The notes beneath the pieces were generated by a model. That model was not told the DNA's origin, made no database searches, and worked only from the letters and a program-made list of their open reading frames with translations. DNA of 64,000 nucleotides from contig CM068321.1 of the NCBI GenBank assembly GCA_034766995.1, positions 17,932,526 to 17,996,525 on the forward strand, given 5' to 3'. The position numbers and the translations under genes are program-made. The first letter of the stretch is position 1. Every line of letters starts with the position of its first letter. This document shows, piece after piece, positions 39,725-49,738 of this stretch. The DNA comes from Acanthacorydalis orientalis (lineage: Eukaryota > Arthropoda > Insecta > Megaloptera > Corydalidae).

Positions 39725-41374
39725 GAAAGTACTATAAAATAAAGTTTTTTATTATCTTTGGTCTATGGATTCAATCTATATATGCAATAGTATTTGTTAC
39801 AATATTTGTTCTTACATTTAATACCTACTCTTTACTAAATACAGATCTAACGAACGTACGTTGTTATAAGTTTTTTTTTCACACAACTGAGTGATTGAAG
39901 AACACATCGAACTATGTATCTATTTTTACTACGGATTTGAATTCAAGCGAAGTGTGTTGAAAGGAACATTTAGAACGGATATTTTATATTAAAAAAAAAT
40001 CATAAATCATAAAACATACGAATATAACTACAATCCATTTAAATGGAGAGATGTTCAGTGATTAAAATTGTATTTATTTTCAATTTTTTTGTTATTTAGT
40101 GATATTTTCAGTTAACTGAATTATAAATTCTGGAATTTGATTGTGAAAGTATTTTAAAATTGAATGATTTTATGTTAGTAAAACGTTTTTCAAATATTCC
40201 TTTTTGTACACTCACGCTTTTAATTCAATACTACACATAATATTATATATTATACATTTGGTAAAAGTATTTATCTTTATTTTGAGAGATATTTATAATA
40301 GAACATACCTGAGTGTGAAATGGATATATATGCTATAAAGCTCTCAACAAAGTAATGTGTATTATACATATTTGAAATAGTTTTTATTTCATTTCATTTT
40401 CGAATCGTTTGATTATATACATCTGTATAATTGGCTTTATTTATTCTTTTTTTCTCTTATAGAGAAAGAATAATGAACTAATGTGTAAAGATAATATTTA
40501 TTTTATTTATAGACGAATCAAAATGTTACTTCTTATTTTAATACATATATTCTGTTCCAGTTCTGACAGTCAATCTGGTTAACTAGTGGACTTTACTACT
40601 TTTTTTTATATTTTCATCAACTACATCTACATATAGATTGAGTTTTCTACGAAAACATTTTATCTTAATAAAACCTATCTGTGAGTTTGAATTCAAACTC
40701 AAAACATATTTCTCAGAGTAATACAATGTAGTAGCTATAATGAAAATTTGAATAATGAAATCTGATTAACAATTTAAACATTTGTTTATTCTAAAATTTA
40801 GTGCTCAGTTTTATATTACCTCAAACTTTTATTAAAAGTATTGAAGAAATTAACTATATTTCTAAATGAACCTAAAATGGTTCATTGTTTGTTGATCATA
40901 CATTTTTTGTGTCCGTTTGTTAAATATTTAAAATACAATTTTATCAATGACTTTTAACTCAAATTAATCAAGAAGATGAAGTTAAAAACTAATATCAAAG
41001 TTATCATTTTCAAGCAATTTCATATTTAAACAAATATTTTGATTTGTATAGAAAAATAGTGACCATTAAAATGAATTAAGGATAAAAGAAACATATTCAA
41101 CCCTTTTAGTGGGAGTTTATTTTAAAAGTTCTACTTCCATTGTAAGAAAATTTACAAAACTTAATAAAATTTGACGATAATTAAAAACAAAATCTTTCTT
41201 TATTAGAATTAAAAAAATCATAATTTTTAACTCTATTTTAAATAAAAGTTCACTGACAATCACTTAAGACAATCGTCATCTTAATGAAAGCTGAAATAAC
41301 TCTGTCCAGATTCGCATTAATGATTTATTGGTACTAGAACGTTAACCTAATCATCCATCTATTTTCAACTCATG

Positions 41375-41376
<2 letters not shown>

Positions 41377-41432
<56 letters not shown>
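41377..41432. repeat. (TA)n microsatellite
   Basis: About 56 bp of TA. Confidence 0.97.
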
Positions 41433-41435
<3 letters not shown>

Positions 41436-41716
41436 GATGTATTTATGTAAAAATATAAATTACAATCGTGAAAAAAAATATGTAACATTCATCTAGTAGA
41501 ACCCGTTTTGTTGTCAGTGAATGATACAGAAATGATACTAAACATGTCTTAGAACAGCCTGAAGTGAATCTATGAGAGCCTATCTACCTTCCTTCTACTT
41601 AAAACTAGCTACAAGTAGTCAGACATCGATTCACATACCAGAAATGATTCATTACAGTTCAGACTGAAGCAATCACATCCGAATAAAACCAACTAATACA
41701 TTTATATCTACATCAA

Positions 41717-41720
<4 letters not shown>

Positions 41721-41751
<31 letters not shown>
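41721..41751. repeat. (TA)n microsatellite
   Basis: About 31 bp of TA. Confidence 0.95.
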
Positions 41752-41757
<6 letters not shown>

Positions 41758-41894
41758 AATGTGACTAACGGCATATTTCACACTCTTCTCGAAACGTACG
41801 ACAGATTAAAAAATAAAAAACCGGTGCGAAAAAAGGAGACCGACGAGACACATTCTTTACATACATTTATTCACTGGATATATCGTCCATGGAT

Positions 41895-41904
41895 TATATA
41901 TCTG

Positions 41905-41961
<57 letters not shown>
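41895..41961. repeat. (TA)n microsatellite
   Basis: About 66 bp of TA with CTG and TG interruptions at its left end. Confidence 0.96.
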
Positions 41962-41963
<2 letters not shown>

Positions 41964-43159
41964 AATCTAAATATATTTCTATCTCTGGTATTTGTAAACA
42001 TTAAACACACATACACTTATACAAGAATCAACAAATTAATCGAATTTCAAAACTAATTTTTAACACATCACACGCTGCTTTTTTAAATGTTAAAAAAACA
42101 CTCTTAGTTTAAAAAACGCACACAGTACACATTACAGTTTTTTTTTTCGTTCAAAACCAATGTGTCGTAGTAAATTTAAATGTATTTATGTCTTTTTTCT
42201 ATGTAAAACACTAGACATGCTACTAGCAGGAACTGAATTATAATAATTTAATCAGTTTTTTTTACTATTATTATTTATCAATAACATAAATTAAACAAAT
42301 ATCTAATAATATATGTATATATTTATATATAGATTTATACCCGGATTTTTGTGAATAGTTAATTGGTTATTTGCTTTGTACCTTCTTTTAGTATTGATCG
42401 TCGAATGAAATCGATACGGGTGAAAATTGATTCTGTAATTGATATACTTGGATGAAATCTGTTTAGAAGAATAAAATAGACGTTTAATAGACAAGTGGAT
42501 TTTCAGTAGAGAACAGTATATGGATTATATTTAAATGAGAAAAAAAGTAATGTAAATCTATATATCGATTATTTATAAAAGAATTTTTTTTTAGAATTCT
42601 AACAGCAGTGAAAACAGATTCATTTATGTTAAAAGTGTTAGTGAAACAAACGTTTTTATTTAATTGATGATTGAGTATTGTATTTTTGAAATACAGCAAT
42701 ACTCCAGTTAGCGCTATTACTTTTAACACTCTTACAGTTTGAAAATTCTTTTTTATTAGAAAATAAAGTTATTATTTTATTTAATAATAATTTTCAAAAT
42801 TATACACTGAACAGAACCTTGATTATCAAAGGTACGTTATTATATGACTTGTTTATTATCACACATTTCCATTCTCATAGTGTACTTCTGAGGTTGTATC
42901 TATCCATTTTTAAGGTACATATTTGAAGAGTTAACCGAGATTTTACTGTGTACAGTTTATGTAACATAAGATATAGAAAAGAAATACGATTGTTGTATGT
43001 GATATTGAAATTTACACATAAAATATTTGAAGATGCTTGAAAAATCTATAGATTTTATATTGGCTTTAACATATACCGGTGGTATAGGTATTGACTTTTT
43101 GTTGATATTCAAATCTTTCATTCGACGATCAATAGAAATATGAGAGAAAAGTTTCTTGT

Positions 43160-43165
43160 TTTATT
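43160..43165 (-). terminator. Putative poly(A) signal of the GAS1-like gene
   Basis: AATAAA on the minus strand, about 110 nt after the stop codon of the GAS1-like reading frame. It is the first canonical hexamer seen after the stop; others are likely by chance in such A+T-rich DNA. Confidence 0.45.
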
Positions 43166-43276
43166 TTCATTTTGTTATTAAACTAAACGTGGAATACTGA
43201 TCGGGTAGACAGGAGGTAGACTACGGTACGATACTATAAAAAAAAACTAGAACAACACATCGAAGTTCGTTTAACG

Positions 43277-43771
43277 TCACGTGACAGCCGTCAAATGTCT
43301 GCATATGATTGCCGTAACAAGCAGCCACAAGCTCGACCGTCTTGTTAAAATAGTCGCGGCACCGGCCGTCGGACCTCGTTCCGACAACTCAGTCATCATG
43401 ACTTCGTTCGTCTCCTCATCCGTATAGTCTTTGTGGAAACACAACCGTGCCATATTTTTCTGTATTTTCAGACAGTCGTACTCTTCGTAACCGTCGCACT
43501 TGCACGAGTTCAGTTTCGCTGCTTTCTCCTGGCGACGGAGTATCGATATCGAATTGTTGCACCGGTTTGTGCATTTTCGACCGTGGAACATTGACTTACA
43601 GTAACGGTTGTAGTATTCCAACGCTGTTGAACATAACGCGTCCGCTGAACAAATCCATTCGGCGATGCGGCACGATACCACTGTCTCTTTGTTCGTCGCT
43701 TTCAACACCTGCGGACGGCAAATTTCCACATGACGTTTCGAGTCCGCGCAGAAATCGTCCGTACATTCGCA
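43277..43771 (-). CDS. Gas1: GAS1-like GDNF/GAS1-domain protein, coding exon 2 (last)
   Basis: This exon encodes residues 94-257 and the stop of a 257-residue protein. It begins after a good acceptor (TTTTTGTTACAG) in phase 0, with CECTDDFC, and completes the first ten-cysteine domain (C94, C96, C101, C111). The second domain follows: C127, C134, C140, C151, C160, C164, C183, C185, C193, C204. Its spacing nearly repeats domain 1 (6-5-10-8-3-18-1-7-10 against 6-5-10-9-3-18-1-4-9). This pattern is the GDNF/GAS1 signature; two domains fit GAS1, whereas GFR-alpha receptors have three. The tail ends in a hydrophobic stretch (LWLLVTAIIC) and few further residues, as expected for a GPI-anchor signal. 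One N-glycosylation sequon (NNS) lies at 165. Known relatives are cell-surface proteins acting in Hedgehog or GDNF-family signalling; the ligand here is unknown. The open frame continues upstream of the acceptor to 43888, but that part lacks domain features. Confidence 0.88.
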   Translation of the reverse strand, partial: CECTDDFCADSKRHVEICRPQVLKATNKETVVSCRIAEWICSADALCSTALEYYNRYCKSMFHGRKCTNRCNNSISILRRQEKAAKLNSCKCDGYEEYDCLKIQKNMARLCFHKDYTDEETNEVMMTELSERGPTAGAATILTRRSSLWLLVTAIICRHLTAVT

Positions 43772-43966
43772 CTGTAACAAAAAGGAACAGAAATCAATTA
43801 AATGATACGGGTTTTTCGATTGGTTACAAGACAAATACTGCAAAACTCGCCACTCCATAAACAAATCAATCTGTCTGACATGCCACAATATTATTTTTAA
43901 ATAAATTCTTACACATAGTACTATTTAAAGGCTGTAGTTTATTTGAATAAAAGTTATTGGACTGGC

Positions 43967-45234
43967 TGAAAAGTAATCGCGTTGTTTTCTTCTAATAGAT
44001 AGACATACATGCCTTGAAATGTAATTAAATTCATTCTAAACAGCAAATTCATTATGTAACTTGACAGTTGAAGCTTGTTTTAGAAAAAGAAAGTGCACGA
44101 TTTCGTTGACAATTGTTTGTTTGCCGTTGATTTCAAAATAGAAAATCAACAGGAACATTTTTGTCATATTATACTGTGATACTTCCAAAAAAGGAAAAAT
44201 CGCTGTGCAAGCTCATAAAAACTTATGTGATGTGTATAATAAAGGTGCTGCCTTAAAACTACGACAGTATCAGAATTGGTTTTCTAAATTTCAGTCTGCA
44301 GATTTTGATATTAAAGATACACCATGCTCAGAAAGGGCAATCGAAGTTGATGATGACAAAATAAAGGCATTGATCGAATTCAATCAGCGTTTAACGGCAC
44401 AAGAGATTGCTGCGAATCTTATTATATCGAAATCGGGCGTTGAAAATTATTTAAAACAACTTTGCTAGTTAGTAAGGTCGATGTTTGGGTACCACACGAT
44501 CTCAAAGAAAATCATCTCACTAAGCGCATTGACATCTGCGATTTTCTCTTGAAACGTGAAGAAATCGATCCATTTTTGAAACTTATAACAGGCGATGAAA
44601 AATGGATCTTCTACAACAACGTCGAATGAAAAATATTGTGGAGCAAGCATGATGAACCTGCTCAAATAATTTCCAAAGTAAATATTAACTAAAGGAAGGT
44701 TATGATGTCAGTCTGGTGGGATTTCAAACATATAGTGTATTTTGATCTGCTTCCAAAGAACCATCCCATTAATTCTGACTATCGTCAACTGGATCAATTA
44801 AATTATGCCGTCAGATAGAAGCGTCCAGAATTGTTTGAATCGCAAGGTGATGTTTCACCATGGTAACACCAGACCACATACAAGTTTGATCACTTGTCAA
44901 AAACATTTGCAGCTTGGATTGGATGTGTCACCACATCCACCATATTCGTCAAACCTGGTACCATCAGACTGCCATTTGTTTCATTCTTTACAAAACGGCT
45001 TGCATGGTAAAACTTTCATTGCTAGTGAAGATATCAAATCGTTCTTGGAACTGTTTTTTGCCGAAAAAGATAAGAACTTTTTAGAGTGCGGAATCATAAA
45101 AATGCCTGATAGATGGCAAAAGGTAATCGAACAAAATGGACAATATATTGTTTAATATAGTTTTTGTTTCCCATGGAAGATTCACGTTTCATTTACATAG
45201 AAAAAAAAACATAATTACTTTTTGGACAATTCAG
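43967..45234 (+). mobile_element. Dead mariner inside the GAS1-like intron
   Basis: A 1268-bp element with TA at 43965-43966 and 45235-45236. Ends are TTGGACTGGCTGAAAAGTAA and, on the other strand, CTGAATTGTCCAAAAAGTAA; these match imperfectly but clearly. It is near full length for mariner and lies antisense to its host gene, the orientation that disturbs transcripts less. It belongs to a family distinct from the other mariners in the window. Confidence 0.9.
44139..45155 (+). pseudogene. Mariner transposase pseudogene (intronic)
   Basis: The start codon has become ATA (44139-44141), followed by ENQQEHF. The open parts are 44205-44468 (helix-turn-helix region) and 44805-45155 (C-terminal catalytic region). 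The first catalytic Asp (TGDEKWI) is at 44594-44596 and the third (VPSDCHLF) at 44967-44969. The second is replaced by Gly (HHGNTRPH, codon 44862-44864). Spacing between second and third positions is 34 residues, the DD34D hallmark. Stops and frameshifts separate the pieces, so it is inactive. Confidence 0.9.
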
Positions 45235-46229
45235 TATATTTTTAAACTGCTTTATTTGTTAGTTTATATATTTTTTTTGATAATTGTAGTGTTTAGTAAA
45301 GATTATAAGTATGACCTTTTAAAAAAAGCTAATAGGAAGCTTAAACAATTAATGTACAAAAAGAAGTAGATTATAGAAAAGAAAGAAATATTACAGTTCA
45401 GCTTATTGTATTCTGTAGAATACCAGTAACAATGTATGTAATTTATCAGTAACAATAAAAATATTTTTTATTATCTTAAAATAAACGACCCCGTCAGAGA
45501 TACCACATGTTTATACGCTTTAAAATACAATTATACTTCTAAGAAATGTCGTTTTGATGCAAACACCGAAATAAATATTTATCACTATTTGTTTCTAATA
45601 TTGCATGCTTAATCTAATCTTTTATTCTCTCAGAAAGAGATTGATGAGTTGAAAATGAAATTTTATGCAAAAATATGTCGAGTTTGTTCTGCTCGCAAGT
45701 AATAAAACTATGAATGTTCTGTAAAATAGTGTTAGATCGGGATGAATGTTTCCAATAGTATCATAAATTTGATAAAAATTAATGTTTGTTATAAGAAAAT
45801 GAATTTGAAACACTTTGATTTTTATTAAAGTGAAATAATTTATGACTTTGTTTTTTTATAAAGATAACTATTGTTATTTTCAAAAATAAATCATTACCTC
45901 AGATATCATATTTTTTCTTATCAGAATGTTTAATAATTTTTCATTAATTTTGATCGTATTATGTCGTTATCTTCAGAACGCAGACACAGAAATCTATTAT
46001 TTAATATTTTCAATGCATTTCAGTCTGAGAATCATTGCATTCTATCAAAATGTATAATTAGTTACAATATATTTAAGTTGATTAAAATAAATAACGAGTA
46101 ATCTTTGCATATTTTTTTTAAGAAAAAATGTAATATGTGGGGACATGATTTATTTATGGAAGCGAATTTAACGACAGTATTAAATGGTTACTTTTATTTC
46201 TGATCATTTTTGTTTATAAAGCTTTTAAA

Positions 46230-46344
46230 CATTTTTCAATCTAATTTTTTTTTCAAACTCTTAGTATTTGTTGTATACACATATTTAATGAAATTTAAAT
46301 AAATATTAAAACTCTTCAAGTGTTCATAGTCTTTGACTAAATAA
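46230..46344 (+). repeat. Repeat B, intron copy
   Basis: About 115 bp closely matching 47594-47710 in the same orientation. Shared parts are CATTTTTCAATCT, GTATACACATATTTAATGAA and ACTCTTCAAGTGTTCATAG. I do not recognise the family. Confidence 0.8.
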
Positions 46345-47046
46345 TTGTTCATTAAAACAATATACAAGAATGTGCCATTACACTTTCTCATACTTTACAA
46401 AATGAAAAACATTAGAAGATTATAATTATCAATTATTGAAATGAGTACTGAATTTTTAGAAAGCAATTCGGTGTTAAATGATGAATAGATTTTATAAAAT
46501 ACAATTGTTTTAATGTGAAATCATTATGCAATTTGACCAGCCCTAGTACACATACTTTAATAATATGAATGTCAGGTATCCCAACTATTTTTGTGTTATA
46601 TAATTAGAAAATCGAAAAAAGAAGCACAACACACTCATACTGATAATTGAAATGAAACCAACCCCTTATTCACTGATTCTATTCGATTATTTTTATTCTA
46701 AATTTTCTATTTCTTCTGTCGCAAGCGTAAACATAGAAAAGCAGCAAAACTTTGTAAATATAAACCACAACTATTTATGTAAAAAATTAAAATAAAATAA
46801 ATTTCGCTTGCAAGAAGACAGATAAACATACATCTTAGTTATGGAATTCTAAATTTTTCTAGCCACATCTTGTTATTCTATAAAAGGTTATTTTATTTCT
46901 AATGGACAGAAAATGCATATTTATTGTATGACTTCAACTTATATTTGTATATGATTGTAATATGTAGTATTGGATATAAATAAATTCTATTAAATAACGC
47001 AGAAACAGTTGGGATACGTGTTAAATGAGAATAATATCATACTTAC

Positions 47047-47325
47047 GTTCATCAGTTCTTTGCCTTCGTCGCTCGATGTTAGAGCAATGAGTGCATGTTG
47101 ACAACTTTCCGGGCACATGTCCGAATCTCTCAGTTCGCCCATACATGACATCATGTAATTCTGTAACGCCATCCCGCACCCTTTACGATAGGCACACTTG
47201 AGTCTCGCGTCTTCGCAGGACACTGTTCTGTTTACGGTACCGGTATTCGTCATAGCGTCTCGATCTGTACCGCGAACCAGCGATACGAAAGCCGCTACGG
47301 CTAAAACGTGCCGATGCCACCACAT
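47047..47325 (-). CDS. Gas1: GAS1-like GDNF/GAS1-domain protein, coding exon 1
   Basis: Encodes residues 1-93, exactly 93 codons, ending in ...KELMN before the donor GTAAGT. The ATG at 47325 starts MWWHRHVLAVAAFVSLVRG, a good signal peptide with probable cleavage near residues 19-20. The mature part has a sequon (NRT at 32) and the first six cysteines of GAS1 domain 1 (C37, C44, C50, C61, C71, C75); exon 2 supplies the other four. The acceptor TTTTCTTTCAG ends 3 nt before the ATG, so the transcript should have an upstream non-coding exon. The exon is clearly less A+T-rich than its flanks. The open frame runs on into the intron to 46990 but is not coding there. The protein is predicted to be secreted and GPI-anchored at the cell surface. 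Symbol given by family resemblance only. Confidence 0.87.
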
Positions 47326-47328
47326 TAC

Positions 47329-47350
47329 CTGAAAGAAAATTGAAAAATTC
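47329..47350 (-). other. Splice acceptor of a 5' UTR intron
   Basis: On the minus strand, a pyrimidine-rich stretch ends in TTTTCTTTCAG at 47329, with only GTA between it and the ATG. This implies an upstream untranslated exon and a promoter further right; neither was located. Confidence 0.6.
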
Positions 47351-47593
47351 TATAAATCAATTCACGTTCGGTAGTGAGAAAATTCTATGAAAATGTTTCG
47401 TATAGAATTCCTTCACGATTTTAAATTATTCTTTATTAAATTTAGATATAAATAAGTACAATGCACTAAAATGAGAAACTGGATCAGATTTGATAGTTTT
47501 GTTTGGTGTACAGCCTTTATAAATTCTAAAATTTATTTATTATCAAAGTATTCCTTTATTGAAAAATTTCCATTATTTTTCTCACAAGAAATA

Positions 47594-47710
47594 CATTTTT
47601 CAATCTTATTTTTTTATTCAATCTCTTAGTATTAAATGTATACACATATTTAATGAAATTTAAATAACCTGTAAAACTCTTCAAGTGTTCATAGGCTTTG
47701 ACTGAATAAT
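47594..47710 (+). repeat. Repeat B, upstream copy
   Basis: Partner of 46230-46344. With it, this copy brackets coding exon 1 of the GAS1-like gene, with start points 1364 bp apart. Confidence 0.8.
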
Positions 47711-47783
47711 AAAAATATTAACAAAGAATGACAATGTTTTTTTTTTAATTATTGACAAACTTTTTTCTACAAGAAGATTTAGT

Positions 47784-47838
47784 TGGTTGGTTATTGGGAT
47801 TTTAGGGCGCTTGAAACTAAGGTCATTAGCACCGGAAC
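47784..47838 (+). mobile_element. SINE-like fragment, second copy
   Basis: Shares TATTGGGATTTTAGGGCGCT and GGTCATTAGC with the reverse complement of 29389-29440. AAGATTT occurs on both sides (47774-47780 and 47839-47845), a possible target-site duplication. It is less A+T-rich than the surroundings. Confidence 0.6.
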
Positions 47839-47949
47839 AAGATTTGTTTTATTAATCAAATGGCACATATTAAGAAATTGAATTTCAAACTTGTAGTAAA
47901 TTTTATTTAGAAATCCAATATTCATTTTCATAAAAAAAATGATTTCATT

Positions 47950-48090
47950 CTCTTTAAGGATGATGGCATCACTATAGAAATGTATAAATAACAATCAGAG
48001 ATGATATTAAATAATCAATTATTGAACATTTTTAATCAAAACAAAAATATGGTTTGTGGAGTGAGTGAAAATTAATTTAAGAATGAATTT
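47950..48090 (+). repeat. Dispersed repeat A, copy 6
   Basis: One of the fullest copies: GATGATGGCATCACTATAGA, then AATCAATTATTGAACATTTT, then GGTTTGTGGAGTGAGTGAAA. Confidence 0.75.
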
Positions 48091-48191
48091 AGTCACTGTA
48101 CAAAAACTGTACTGTTACCTCATATGCCAATTATAAATTTATATTTAAAATCTACAGTATTATATTTGTTTTAATATTATATAATTATATA

Positions 48192-49221
48192 ATAAGAGCT
48201 TGCATTGAAAGCTGCTGTTCGCGTGTAGAAGGCTCTAGGTGTGTATAGTGAGAGATATTTCTTATATCATTTTGGAGTGTGAACATTTTCTACTAAAATT
48301 CAGTCATCAGACGCCATCCTTTCTTTACACAAGTGATTTTCTATAACCAAATTAAAATACGCCGCGATAAGTTGTTTTTCTGATGTGTACTTCTATACTA
48401 CTTTGATTTGAAAAAAAGTGTAGTTGAAGCTCATCGATTGCTTGCGAAAACTTATGGTGAATCTGTACCATCGGAAACAGTATATAGAGATCGGTTTCAA
48501 CGATTCAAAAGTGGTGATTTTGTCGTTCACGACAAACAACGGCCAGGTCAATGGAAAAAGTTCGAAGATGAACAGCTGCAAGCTCTATTCGACAACCCGA
48601 AACGCAAGAAATCATGGGTTGATCCTAGCCAATCATTAACATCGACACCAAAGCGAAAAACCAACGGTCACAAAGCAATGCTCTCTATTTGGTGAGATAT
48701 GGGGGTGTCGTGTATGATGAGCTGTTGAAACCGAAGAAAACAATCACCGCCGTACATTATCGACAACAATTGGAGCGTTTGAATGATAATTTGATGCAAA
48801 AACGACCATTAATTGCATCAAATCGTCGAAAAGTGATTCTTATCCATGAGAACGTTCGGCCTCATGTTACTATAGCCGTGAAACATACACTAATAGAGTT
48901 CGAATGGGAGGTTCTCCCGCACCCAGAGTATTATTATTCGGAACTGGCTGTAAGCGATTACCATCTTTTTCAATCGATGCAACATGCTTTGGAAGATATA
49001 CATTTCCATAACTACAGAGAAATCAGAAATTGGGTTGCTGAATGGATTCGCACAAAAGACAGACTATTCTTTTGTCACGGAATTCAACTTTTGTCAGAAA
49101 GATGGGAAAAAGTCATAGTTTTTGAGGATAAATACTTTGATTAATCTATTCAAACATTTTGTTATTGAAATAAATACTCAAAGAACAAAAAAAAACAACG
49201 GCTTTCAATGCAACATCCTAA
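48192..49221 (+). mobile_element. Deleted mariner of a third family
   Basis: A 1030-bp element with TA at 48190-48191 and 49222-49223. The right end (minus) is TTAGGATGTTGCATTGAAAG; the left is ATAAGAGCTTGCATTGAAAG. It is about 270 bp shorter than an intact mariner because of an internal deletion in the transposase. It lies 17 bp from the LTR at 49239. Confidence 0.9.
48408..49144 (+). pseudogene. Mariner transposase with in-frame core deletion
   Basis: The N-terminal part (VVEAHRLLAKTYGESVPS, then RFQRFKSGDF) runs to QALF. It then continues in frame into DNPKRKKSWVDPSQ (junction about 48585-48592), so the second DNA-binding helices, the linker and the first catalytic Asp are lost. After MLSIW a one-base frameshift (about 48690) separates the C-terminal half (to 49144, ending KYFD). 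The second catalytic Asp is Glu (HENVRPH, 48848-48850); the third remains in VSDYHLF. Spacing is 35 instead of 34 residues, because a TAT triplet is duplicated. It is inactive. Confidence 0.9.
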
Positions 49222-49238
49222 TATATATATACATATAT

Positions 49239-49676
49239 TGTTGTGTGGTCACAACTTTCTAAAATTCCAGGACATTAGTCACACTCTCCCTAATTTCAAC
49301 CCCTCGATTTCTAAATTCCTTTAGAGGGTATATAAAGCCACACAGGACCACGGGTAAATCAGTATTAGTATCAGTAACAGTACCAGTATCAGTATCTATA
49401 TCAGTACACAGTCAACATCAAGAATTGTATATTGTTATTGTGAAAATACTCCTTCTGTATTTGATTATTGAATAAATCTATTTTGTTAATATAAACCGAC
49501 GTCTTGAATTGAATATCGGTCTACGACATCAATTCCTTCAAGATACCTTATATAACAACACTAGAAAATCAAATATCAATTACGGAAGCAATAGTTACGG
49601 AAGTTCTATCGAAAAACTTGCCCTGGTGTCAGAAGAAAAACTTCACAATCCCTGTTGGTATCAACAAACGGGTATC

Positions 49677-49681
<5 letters not shown>
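49239..49681 (+). mobile_element. Probable solo LTR
   Basis: A 443-bp segment starting TGTTGTGTGG and ending GTATCCAACA, so the ends are TGTTG...CAACA. ATAT lies on both sides, but this is weak evidence in TA-rich flanks. Inside, in the right order, are a TATA box (GTATATAAAGCC, 49331-49336) and a poly(A) signal AATAAA (49471-49476), with imperfect CAGTATC repeats between (49360-49410). The right boundary is uncertain: TGGTGTCAGAAG at about 49624 resembles a primer-binding site, in which case the LTR would end earlier and some internal sequence would follow. No gag or pol coding sequence is present. Confidence 0.6.

Positions 49682-49735
<54 letters not shown>
49682..49735. repeat. (TA)n microsatellite
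   Basis: About 54 bp of TA directly abutting the LTR end. Confidence 0.97.

Positions 49736-49738
<3 letters not shown>

Larger units (their letters stand above)
38946..43150. other. Gene-free A+T-rich stretch
   Basis: No gene or named element is recognisable. Microsatellites account for most of the visible structure. Confidence 0.5.
43772..47046 (-). other. Intron of the GAS1-like gene
   Basis: A 3275-bp phase-0 intron with donor GTAAGT (47041-47046) and acceptor TTGTTACAG. It splits GAS1 domain 1 between its sixth and seventh cysteines. It contains an old mariner inserted antisense to the gene (43967-45234) and one repeat B unit (46230-46344). The remaining A+T-rich sequence shows no gene. 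Confidence 0.85.

Noticed and set aside
43447..43860. 137-codon plus-strand open frame
   Set aside because: It lies antisense to the GAS1-like exon 2, whose cysteine pattern and splice site prove the minus strand to be coding; the frame is a shadow.
43772..43888. Upstream extension of the exon 2 frame to a start at 43888
   Set aside because: The join at the acceptor restores the cysteine pattern with exon 1 exactly in phase; the extension has no domain features or signal peptide.
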